From: Actinomycetes bacterium
Lineage (GTDB): Bacteria > Actinomycetota > Acidimicrobiia > Acidimicrobiales > CADCSY01
Reading direction: 5' to 3'
Assembly (NCBI GenBank): GCA_025464025.1
Contig: JAODBP010000200.1
Coordinates: 1-16,694, forward strand
DNA: 16,694 bases
Positions 1-6,265 of the stretch are shown one piece after another. Position 1 is the stretch's first letter; every line of letters starts with the position of its first letter. The position numbers and the translations under genes were made by a program. The notes under the pieces are model-generated. The model did no database searches. It had not been told where the DNA came from and saw only the letters and a program-made list of their open reading frames with translations.

Positions 1-1
1 C

Positions 2-799
2 CTGGCCCCCGACCTCGACATCCTGGCGCCGGCCCGTGAGTGGGGCATGACGCGCGAAGACGCCATCCACTACGCGTACGGGAAGCAGATCCCGATCACT
101 GCGACCAAGGAGAAGGTGTATTCGATCGACGACAACCTCTGGGGTCGTGCGATCGAGTGCGGCGAGATGGAGGACCCGTGGGCGGTGCCGCCCGTCGGCG
201 TGTGGTCGATGACCAAGCAGACCGCCACCGAGCCCCGTGACCTGGTGGTGTCGTTCGAGCAGGGCAAGCCCGTCGCGCTCGACGGTGAGTCGCTCGGCCT
301 GGTCGACCTCATCACCCGCATGAACGAGGTGGTCGGGTCCTACGGCTGGGGCCGCATCGACATGGTGGAGAACCGCCGGGTCGGCATCAAGAGCCGCGAG
401 ACCTACGAGTGCCCGGCGTCGCTCGCGCTGATCATGGCGCATGCCGACCTGGAGTCGATCACCCTCGAGCGGGACCTCTCCCGGGAGAAGGCCCGGCTCG
501 AGCCCCGCTACGCCGAGCTGATCTACGACGGCCTGTGGTTCTCGCCCCTGCGGGAGGCGCTCGACGGCTTCATCGAGTCCAGCCAGCAGTTCGTCACCGG
601 TGATGTGCGCCTTCGCCTCGAGCCCGGCATCTGCCGGGTGAGCGGGCGCCGCAGCGAGCACAGCCTCTACGACTACGGCCTGGCCACCTACGACTCGGCC
701 GACGTGTTCCGCCACGAGGACTCGGCTGGCTTCGTCCGTCTCTGGGGCCTCGGCATCGAGACCTGGTCGCAGCGCCAGGGTCCCGGCTCCCGCTCGTGA
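2..799 (+). CDS. argG: Argininosuccinate synthase, C-terminal part (5' end outside window)
   Basis: This cytosolic enzyme joins citrulline and aspartate, using ATP, to make argininosuccinate, the penultimate step of arginine synthesis. The window holds the last 265 residues; the reading frame is open from base 2, so the gene begins upstream. Recognition rests on the C-terminal synthetase/multimerisation half, with the family stretches AREWGMTREDAIHYAYG near the left edge, KEKVYSIDDNLWGRAIE, then DPWAVPPVGVWSMT, and further on RRVGIKSRETYECPA and SLYDYGLATYD. The ATP-binding N-terminal PP-loop half is not visible. The TGA stop (797-799) overlaps the GTG start of argH in the four bases GTGA, so the two enzymes are probably translationally coupled. 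No truncation or frameshift is seen in the visible part. Confidence 0.97.
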   Translation: MAPDLDILAPAREWGMTREDAIHYAYGKQIPITATKEKVYSIDDNLWGRAIECGEMEDPWAVPPVGVWSMTKQTATEPRDLVVSFEQGKPVALDGESLGLVDLITRMNEVVGSYGWGRIDMVENRRVGIKSRETYECPASLALIMAHADLESITLERDLSREKARLEPRYAELIYDGLWFSPLREALDGFIESSQQFVTGDVRLRLEPGICRVSGRRSEHSLYDYGLATYDSADVFRHEDSAGFVRLWGLGIETWSQRQGPGSRS

Positions 800-2181
800 C
801 GTTGTGGGCCGGTCGGTTCGCCGACGGGCCGTCGGAGGAGCTGCTGGCGTACACGGTGAGCCTGCCGTTCGACCGGCGGCTGGCCTCGGTCGACATCGCC
901 GGATCGCGGGCGCACGTCCGCGGGCTGGCGCGTGGCGGCATCCTCGATGACGCCGAGACGGCGGAGGTGCTGGCCGCCCTCGACACGGTGGAGGCCGAGC
1001 TGTCGGGCGGCACGTTCGTGTTCGCGCCCGGCGACGAGGACGTCCACACCGCCGTCGAGCGTCGGGTCACCGAGCTGGCCGGCCCGGCGGGGGCCAAGCT
1101 CCACACCGGCCGGAGCCGCAACGACCAGGTGGCCACCGACCTGCGCCTGTGGTCGAAGGCGGCACTGGCGCGGGTGGCGGAAGCCGTCCTGACGCTCCAG
1201 CAGGTGCTGCTGGCCCGGGCCGACGAGGGCGGCGACGCCTACCTCCCCGGCTACACCCACCTCCAGCGGGCCCAGCCGGTGCTGCTCGCCCACCACCTGC
1301 TGGCCCACGGCTGGGCCCTGGCCCGCGACCTCGACCGGCTGCTGGACTGCCGGCGCCGGCTCGACGTGTCGCCGCTCGGCGCCGGGGCGCTGGCCGGCTC
1401 GTCGCTGCCGCTCGACCCCGACGGCGTGGCCGCCGACCTCGGCTTCGCCGGCCGGTTCGAGAACAGCCTCGACGCGGTGAGCGATCGCGACTTCGTGGCC
1501 GAGAGCCTGTTCGTGCTGTCGATGATCGCCATCCACCTGTCGCGCATCGGCGAGGAGCTGGTGCTGTGGTCGACCGAGGAGTTCGGCTTCGCCGGGCTCG
1601 ACGACGGCTACTCGACGGGCAGCTCGATGCTCCCGCAGAAGAAGAACCCCGACATCGCCGAGCTGGCGAGGGGCAAGACGGGGCGCGTCATCGGGAGCCT
1701 GGTGGGCATCCTCACCACGCTGAAGGGCCTGCCGCTCTCGTACAACCGCGACCTCCAGGAGGACAAGGAGCCGCTGTTCGACGCCGTCGACCAGGTGACC
1801 CTGGGCCTGGAGGCGATCCGCGGGATGATCGCCACGCTCACGTTCAAGGTCGAGAACATGCAGGCGGCGGCCGACTCGCCGACCTCGGCGGCGATCGACC
1901 TGGCCGAGCACCTCGTGGCCGGCGGCATGCCGTTCCGCGACGCCCACCACGTGGTCGGTGGCCTCGTCCGTCGTGCCCTGGCCGGGGAGGCCCCGCTGGC
2001 CGACCTCGTGTCGGCCGCACCCGAGCTGGGACCGGAGGCGGCGAAGCTGCTCGCCCCCGGTGTGCCGGTGACCCGTCGGACCACGCCGGGCGGCGCCGGC
2101 CCGGTCCCGGTGGCGGCCCAGATGGACCGGTACCGCGACCGCCTGGAGCAGGAGCGGTTCTGGCTGACCAGCCTGACCTGA
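796..2181 (+). CDS. argH: Argininosuccinate lyase
   Basis: This enzyme cleaves argininosuccinate to arginine and fumarate, the last step of arginine synthesis; members of the fumarase/aspartase superfamily act as homotetramers in the cytosol. The product is 461 residues, close to the usual length of about 460. Superfamily blocks are all present: TGRSRNDQVATDLRLW near residue 105, GYTHLQRAQP with the conserved His155, and the signature GSSMLPQKKNP starting at Gly275, whose flexible loop carries the catalytic serine. The N-terminus (LWAGRF near the start) fits the family, which supports the GTG at 796 inside the argG stop. The gene ends at 2181, directly against or overlapping the next gene, so argG-argH-mpg look like one operon. 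Confidence 0.98.
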   Translation: MTLWAGRFADGPSEELLAYTVSLPFDRRLASVDIAGSRAHVRGLARGGILDDAETAEVLAALDTVEAELSGGTFVFAPGDEDVHTAVERRVTELAGPAGAKLHTGRSRNDQVATDLRLWSKAALARVAEAVLTLQQVLLARADEGGDAYLPGYTHLQRAQPVLLAHHLLAHGWALARDLDRLLDCRRRLDVSPLGAGALAGSSLPLDPDGVAADLGFAGRFENSLDAVSDRDFVAESLFVLSMIAIHLSRIGEELVLWSTEEFGFAGLDDGYSTGSSMLPQKKNPDIAELARGKTGRVIGSLVGILTTLKGLPLSYNRDLQEDKEPLFDAVDQVTLGLEAIRGMIATLTFKVENMQAAADSPTSAAIDLAEHLVAGGMPFRDAHHVVGGLVRRALAGEAPLADLVSAAPELGPEAAKLLAPGVPVTRRTTPGGAGPVPVAAQMDRYRDRLEQERFWLTSLT

Positions 2182-2753
2182 CCCTGCCCCGCGACTTCTA
2201 CGCCCGGGACCCGCGGGAGGTCGCGGTCGACCTGCTCAACAAGGTGCTGGTCGTGGGGGAGCGGTCGGGGCGGATCGTCGAGACCGAGGCCTATCTCGCC
2301 ACGGAGGACCCGGCCGCCCACAGCTTCAAGGGGCCGACCGCGCGCAACGCCACCATGTGGGGCGAGCCCGGGCACCTGTACGTGTACTTCTCCTACGGCA
2401 TGCACTGGTGCTGCAACCCGACCTGCGGCGACGGGCGAGCCGTCCTGCTCCGGGCGCTGGCGCCGGTGGCCGGGCTCGACGAGATCCGGGCGGCCCGGCC
2501 CAAGGCCCGGCGTGACGTCGACCTCACCAACGGCCCGGCCCGCCTGACCCAGGCCCTCGGCATCACCGGCGAGGACGACGGCACCGACCTGGTGACCGGC
2601 CGGATCCGCATCGTCGACGACGGCACCCCGCCGCCGGCCCACCCGGTCGTGACCCCGCGCATCGGCATCACCAAGGCCGCAACCGAGCCCTGGCGCTTCT
2701 ACGTCCCGGGCGAGCCCCACGTCTCGCGGCCCCTCGTCCCCAAGGCGCGCTAG
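2178..2753 (+). CDS. mpg: 3-methyladenine DNA glycosylase (AAG/Mpg family); start codon uncertain
   Basis: This is a base-excision repair enzyme that removes alkylated or deaminated purines from DNA. The reading frame matches the Pur_DNA_glyco family (the human AAG type): LPRDFYARDPREVAVDLL, then IVETEAY in which the second Glu matches the catalytic Glu of AAG, AAHS with the conserved active-site His, GHLYVYFSYGM, and AVLLRAL with the conserved Arg. The length from 2178 is 191 residues, typical for bacterial members. The start is odd: no in-frame ATG, GTG or TTG lies near the expected N-terminus. CTG codons at 2160, 2178 and 2184 do; the one at 2178 overlaps the argH stop as CTGA, mirroring the GTGA overlap of argG/argH. 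An AGGAG at 2150-2154 would suit the CTG at 2160. The first conventional start, GTG at 2244, would remove about 20 conserved residues. Confidence 0.93.
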   Translation: MTLPRDFYARDPREVAVDLLNKVLVVGERSGRIVETEAYLATEDPAAHSFKGPTARNATMWGEPGHLYVYFSYGMHWCCNPTCGDGRAVLLRALAPVAGLDEIRAARPKARRDVDLTNGPARLTQALGITGEDDGTDLVTGRIRIVDDGTPPPAHPVVTPRIGITKAATEPWRFYVPGEPHVSRPLVPKAR

Positions 2754-2770
2754 GGGCCGTCCCACCCCAG

Positions 2771-2822
2771 CGAACTGGCGATGGATCGTCTACAGATCTG
2801 TAGACGATCCATCGCCAGTTCG
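2771..2822. repeat. Perfect 52-bp palindrome (2 x 26 bp, no spacer) between mpg and tyrS
   Basis: Bases 2771-2796 are the exact reverse complement of 2797-2822, with no mismatch and no spacer; the centre reads CTACAGATCTGTAG. Each arm is about 54% GC, clearly less than the surrounding DNA. As RNA it would fold into a hairpin of more than 20 bp. No T-tract follows (the next bases are AAGGCGGG), so it is not a textbook terminator, though actinobacterial terminators often lack a U-tail. It starts 17 bases after the mpg stop and ends 55 bases before the tyrS start. It could be a terminator for the argG-argH-mpg unit, an operator for a dimeric regulator of tyrS, or a dispersed palindromic repeat. 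The symmetry is seen directly; its role is unknown. Confidence 0.95.
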
Positions 2823-2877
2823 AAGGCGGGCCGGAACGAAACCCGGTGGGTCGGGTGCCAGCCGCGAGACTGGGTGG

Positions 2878-4122
2878 GTGACGGATCTGCTCGCCGATCT
2901 CGAGGCCCGTGGCCTCGTCCAGGACACCACCGACCGCGAGGCGCTCGCGGCCCGGCTGGCCGAGGGCCCGATCACGCTGTACTGCGGCTTCGACCCGACG
3001 GCCGACAGCCTCCACATCGGTGGGTTGCTCGGCCTGCTCGTGCTGCGCCGCTTCCACGACGCCGGCCACGTGGCCCTCGGGTTGGCTGGCGGGGCGACCG
3101 GGATGATCGGCGACCCCAGCGGCAAGTCCGACGAGCGCAACCTGCTCGATGCCGAGGAGCTGGCCCGCAACCTCGCCGGCATCCAGGCCCAGTTGGCGTC
3201 GATCGCCGGCGTGGAGCTGGTCGACAACGCCACGTGGACCAAGCCGCTCGGCTTCCTCGACTTCCTGCGCGACGTCGGCAAGCACGTCACCGTCAACCAG
3301 ATGGTGGCCAAGGAGTCGGTGAAGGCTCGGATGCAGAGCGACTCGGGCATCTCGTTCACCGAGTTCAGTTACATGCTCATCCAGGGCAACGACTTCCTCG
3401 AGCTCCACCGGTCGCGGGGGTGCGAGCTCCAGATCGGCGGCTCCGACCAGTGGGGCAACATCACCATCGGCACCGACCTGATCCGCAAGGTCGCCGGCGG
3501 TCACGCCCACGCCCTCACCTGGCCGCTGCTCCTTCGGTCGGACGGCAAGAAGTTCGGCAAGAGCGAGGCCGGCAACGTGTGGCTGTCTGCCGAGCGCACC
3601 AGCCCGTACCAGTTCTTCCAGTACTGGATGCAGGTGCCCGACGCCGACGTCGAGCGCTTCCTCCTCCAGCTCACGATGCTGCCCGTGGACGAAGCGCAGG
3701 CGGCGGCTGCCGCCCACCTCGAGGAGCCGCACAAGCGGGAGGGGCAGCGCCGCCTGGCCCGGGAGATCACCACGCTCGTCCACGGCCCGGACGCCGCCCG
3801 GGACGCCGAGGCCGCGTCGGCGATCCTCTTCGGCGGCGATCCCCGCGAGGCCAGTGCCGAGAGCCTGGCCTTCGTGGCCGACGAGGTGCCGACGACCACG
3901 GTCGAGCGGGCTCGGCTGGCCGAGGGCGTCGACCTGATCGACCTGCTCGTCGAGGCCGGCGTCTTCAAGTCCAAGGGCGAGGCCCGCCGCACCATGAACG
4001 GCGTGCGGGTCAACAGCGAGGGCGTCGAGGAGGGCCGCACGATCACCGCGGCCGACCTGCTCCACGACCGCTGGGTCCTGCTCCGCAAGGGCAAGACCTA
4101 CCACCTCGTCGAAGCGGACTAG
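2878..4122 (+). CDS. tyrS: Tyrosyl-tRNA synthetase
   Basis: This class I aminoacyl-tRNA synthetase charges tRNA-Tyr in the cytosol and normally works as a dimer. The 414 residues match the bacterial TyrRS layout: a Rossmann catalytic domain with YCGFDPTADSLHIG near residues 35-48, GGATGMIGDPSGK, NQMVAKESVKAR, ISFTEFSYMLIQGNDF, QIGGSDQWGNITIGTDLIR and the KMSKS-type loop KFGKS at 225-229, then an S4-like RNA-binding domain at about 340-414. The HIGH motif reads His46-Ile-Gly-Gly49, so its second histidine is replaced by glycine. The start is GTG at 2878, chosen because TDLLADLEARGLVQ lines up with other TyrRS N-termini; no clear Shine-Dalgarno precedes it. The stop TAG overlaps the stop of the convergent gene on the other strand. 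Confidence 0.97.
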   Translation: MTDLLADLEARGLVQDTTDREALAARLAEGPITLYCGFDPTADSLHIGGLLGLLVLRRFHDAGHVALGLAGGATGMIGDPSGKSDERNLLDAEELARNLAGIQAQLASIAGVELVDNATWTKPLGFLDFLRDVGKHVTVNQMVAKESVKARMQSDSGISFTEFSYMLIQGNDFLELHRSRGCELQIGGSDQWGNITIGTDLIRKVAGGHAHALTWPLLLRSDGKKFGKSEAGNVWLSAERTSPYQFFQYWMQVPDADVERFLLQLTMLPVDEAQAAAAAHLEEPHKREGQRRLAREITTLVHGPDAARDAEAASAILFGGDPREASAESLAFVADEVPTTTVERARLAEGVDLIDLLVEAGVFKSKGEARRTMNGVRVNSEGVEEGRTITAADLLHDRWVLLRKGKTYHLVEAD

Positions 4123-4424
4123 CTCTCCGCCGGGGCGTCGGCGTCGTCGGCCATCGCGCCGGTCTGCTCGACGAGCACGGCGTCCTCGACGCCGTCGAGC
4201 TCGGGCGTCGCCTCCTCGGGCTCCGGCTGGGGCTCGGGGAGGTAGCTCTTCACCACGGCGGTCACGACGTAGACGCCGGCGTAGGCGAACGCCACGGCGA
4301 TGCCGACGCGGACCATCGCCGAGTTGGTGCCGATCGTCCCGGCGCTCCAGCCCCGGTAGACCGGCCAGGAGAGGAAGGCCCCCAGGGCGAGGGCGACCTT
4401 GAGCTTCCAGTCGAGGTCCTTCAC
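4119..4424 (-). CDS. Small membrane protein of unknown function at the end of the flagellar block
   Basis: I do not recognise a named family. The product is 101 residues from a GTG start at 4424 (VKDLDWKLKVALALGAFLS...). It has two probable membrane segments, roughly residues 8-25 and 37-60, separated by a short polar loop (RGWSAGTIGTNSA), then a C-terminal tail of about 40 residues rich in Pro, Glu and Asp, likely cytoplasmic or disordered. The GTG overlaps the TGA stop of the PilZ gene (4421-4424), so the two are probably translated together, and co-transcription with the flagellar genes is likely. Its TAG stop overlaps the tyrS stop in a shared CTAG. Membrane location is inferred from hydrophobicity; a role in motor function or c-di-GMP response would be guesswork from position only. 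Confidence 0.8.
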   Translation of the reverse strand: MKDLDWKLKVALALGAFLSWPVYRGWSAGTIGTNSAMVRVGIAVAFAYAGVYVVTAVVKSYLPEPQPEPEEATPELDGVEDAVLVEQTGAMADDADAPAES

Positions 4425-5065
4425 CGCACCGTCCTGGCTCGGGCCTTGGCCTGCTCGGCGAAGACGTGGCGGCGCAGCTCGTCGGACTGGCTGCTGGTGA
4501 GGTCGATGAACTGCACGGCCAGGACGCGGGCCTCGCCCACCTCCAGGTGGACCTGCACGACGCGGCAGCGGAGGTCGAGCTCGCGGAGCCCGGCCCGGAA
4601 GCCGGCGGTGATCAGGTCGCCCACGCCCACGACCGCCTCGACGTCGTTGAGCCGGCACCGGAGCCCGCCCTCGCTCACGTCGAGGAGCTGGGCCCCGTGC
4701 ATGGCCTGGTCGCGCACGACATGGGCGACGCCATCGGTGGCGGCGCGCACGTGGCGGCGCTTCTGCTCGCCCTTGGCCAGCCCGTCGGGCTGGATCCGCC
4801 ACTGGGGCAGCTCCCGCGGCACGACGGCGGCGAAGGAGCACGGCAGCGTGTGAGGGCCGGCCTGGTCCTCCCACATCAGGAGCATCCGCTCGCCGGCCGT
4901 CGGCTCCTGGCCCTCGGCCAGATCGAGCGGGGCGCCGAGCAGGAGGTCGGGCTCGGCCACGTCCTCGACGATCGACGGCAGGCTGACCGCCCACCGGCCC
5001 AGCCGCACGTGGACGCGCTGGCGCAGACCGGGGAGGACGGGCGGCGGGATCTCCTCGGGCGCCAC
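4421..5065 (-). CDS. YcgR-like PilZ-domain protein, probable c-di-GMP-responsive flagellar brake
   Basis: The product has 214 residues. The C-terminal half is a PilZ domain, with the c-di-GMP-binding signature in both parts: RxxxR at Arg103-Arg107 (QKRRHVR) and DxSxxG at Asp129-Gly134 (DVSEGG), followed by the expected beta-rich segments up to about residue 190. The N-terminal 95 residues resemble the beta-barrel partner domain of YcgR-type proteins (for example GERMLLMWEDQAG), though at low similarity. YcgR proteins bind the flagellar motor when c-di-GMP is high and slow swimming. Placement three bases downstream of flhF in the flagellar unit supports that role here. The start is GTG at 5065; the TGA stop overlaps the next gene's GTG. 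Binding residues are seen; the target on the motor is inferred. Confidence 0.88.
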   Translation of the reverse strand: MAPEEIPPPVLPGLRQRVHVRLGRWAVSLPSIVEDVAEPDLLLGAPLDLAEGQEPTAGERMLLMWEDQAGPHTLPCSFAAVVPRELPQWRIQPDGLAKGEQKRRHVRAATDGVAHVVRDQAMHGAQLLDVSEGGLRCRLNDVEAVVGVGDLITAGFRAGLRELDLRCRVVQVHLEVGEARVLAVQFIDLTSSQSDELRRHVFAEQAKARARTVR

Positions 5066-5068
5066 GGC

Positions 5069-6265
5069 CTACGCGGCGATCCGCTCGGCCAGCAGCACGG
5101 CCCACAGCGCCGGCGTGGCCTTCTGGCCCTCGATGCGGGCGACGGGGATGCCGAGTCGGAGGATCGAGGCTGGGCTGACGGTGGCGTCGAGGCGCTCGAC
5201 GGCGACGGCGTCGAGCCCGCCGAGGGCCTCGGCCCAGGCGTGGACGTCCTCGGTCTTGCGGTCGGCGTCGACCACGCCCCACACGGCGGTGGGCTCGAGG
5301 GCGTCGAGCATCGACGTCGCCCAGCGGAGGTCGCGGGCGCCGGCGGGGGCAGTGAGGGTGACGACGTTGGGGCCGCCGGTCCAGGTGCGGCGCTCGACGG
5401 CGGCGTCGGCCGGGGTGACCAGGCGACCGGGCCGACCCTCGGGGCCGGGCTCGGCGACCCAGACGTCGCGCTTGGCGAGGTGGAGCTCGCCGGCCACGTC
5501 GGCGGCCAGGCGGGCTGCGGCGCGGCGCTCGCCGATCACGACGGTGAGGGTACCGGGGTCGGACGGCAGCGGCGGGGCCGAGGGCAGCCGGAGCGAGCGG
5601 AGGAGGGCGGCCACGGCCGTGCCCGGGCTCATGTCGGCCGGGAGCATCGACTCGGGCACGCCGAGGGCGAGGAGCTCGCGGCTGGCGGACGTGTCGACCC
5701 GCGGGGTGGTGCGCGCCGGGGTGGGATGTGCCGGGGCGACGTAGACAGCCGGGGCGGGGGGTGCCGGCGGAGGCGGCGTGATGTGGGTCTCGACGAAGTC
5801 GATCGCCGACTCGGGGAGCTCGCCGCCGGCCTCGCTGGTGAGCCGGCGGAGGACGGCGTTGAAGCTCGGCTTCTCGGTCGACGGCACGTGGGCCGGCGGG
5901 CGCACCGTCGGGGTCAGGGCGGCCGGGGCGGGGGCGGGGGCGGGGGGAGCGGGGACCTGCGCGCGCTCGTAGGTGTCGGCCTCGGCCTCGTCGACCAGGT
6001 CGGCCAGCTCGAAGATCGACGCCGGCGGGGGCACGAGCGGGCGCTCGGCCGGGGCGGGGGCCGGCGCCGGGACCGGAGCGGGCGCGGCGGGGGCGTCGGC
6101 CAGCTCGACCGTGACCTTGAACGCCTCCTTGCTGAAGAACCCGCCGAGGCCGCCGGAGCGGACCTTCGTCGCGCTCACGATCTTGGCGTCGGGGCCGGCC
6201 TCGCGCCGGACCTTGGCCAGGACGGCATCGAGCTCGGGACCGTCAAACGTCTGCAGTTTGGGCAA
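5069..6265 (-). CDS. flhF: FlhF-like flagellar protein with degenerate GTPase motifs
   Basis: FlhF is an SRP-type GTPase that sets flagellum position and number at the membrane. This 398-residue product has the FlhF N-terminal block (LQTFDGPELDAVLAKVRREAG... with KIVSATKVRSGG), a Pro/Ala-rich linker at about 58-190, and an NG-like C-terminal domain. The nucleotide-binding motifs are eroded: the P-loop position (about 241-251) reads TVVIGERRAAA with no GKT, the DTAGR position (about 305-312) reads TAPAGARD, and the TKLDET position (356-362) reads VERLDAT; GIPVARIEGQ (372-381) still matches the family's C-terminal block. The fold is probably retained without GTP hydrolysis. The start is TTG at 6265, lying 23 bases inside the end of flhA and chosen because it gives the FlhF-type N-terminus. 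flhG, the usual next gene, is not present here. Confidence 0.85.
   Translation of the reverse strand: MPKLQTFDGPELDAVLAKVRREAGPDAKIVSATKVRSGGLGGFFSKEAFKVTVELADAPAAPAPVPAPAPAPAERPLVPPPASIFELADLVDEAEADTYERAQVPAPPAPAPAPAALTPTVRPPAHVPSTEKPSFNAVLRRLTSEAGGELPESAIDFVETHITPPPPAPPAPAVYVAPAHPTPARTTPRVDTSASRELLALGVPESMLPADMSPGTAVAALLRSLRLPSAPPLPSDPGTLTVVIGERRAAARLAADVAGELHLAKRDVWVAEPGPEGRPGRLVTPADAAVERRTWTGGPNVVTLTAPAGARDLRWATSMLDALEPTAVWGVVDADRKTEDVHAWAEALGGLDAVAVERLDATVSPASILRLGIPVARIEGQKATPALWAVLLAERIAA

Noticed and set aside
1149..2753. A 534-codon plus-strand open frame
   Set aside because: Its first two thirds is an out-of-frame shadow of argH with Arg/Pro/Gly-biased composition; only the part from about 2160-2184 onward is a real gene (mpg).
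2754..2877. T-box or other riboswitch upstream of tyrS
   Set aside because: The gap is only 124 bases, mostly a perfect palindrome, with no T-box sequence (TGGNACCGCG-like) or specifier stem.
5900..6100. GC-rich repeats (GGGGCGGGGGCGGG) as a possible functional repeat or G-quadruplex element
   Set aside because: They lie in the Pro/Ala linker of flhF and are explained by coding for PAPAPA runs; no separate function is supported.
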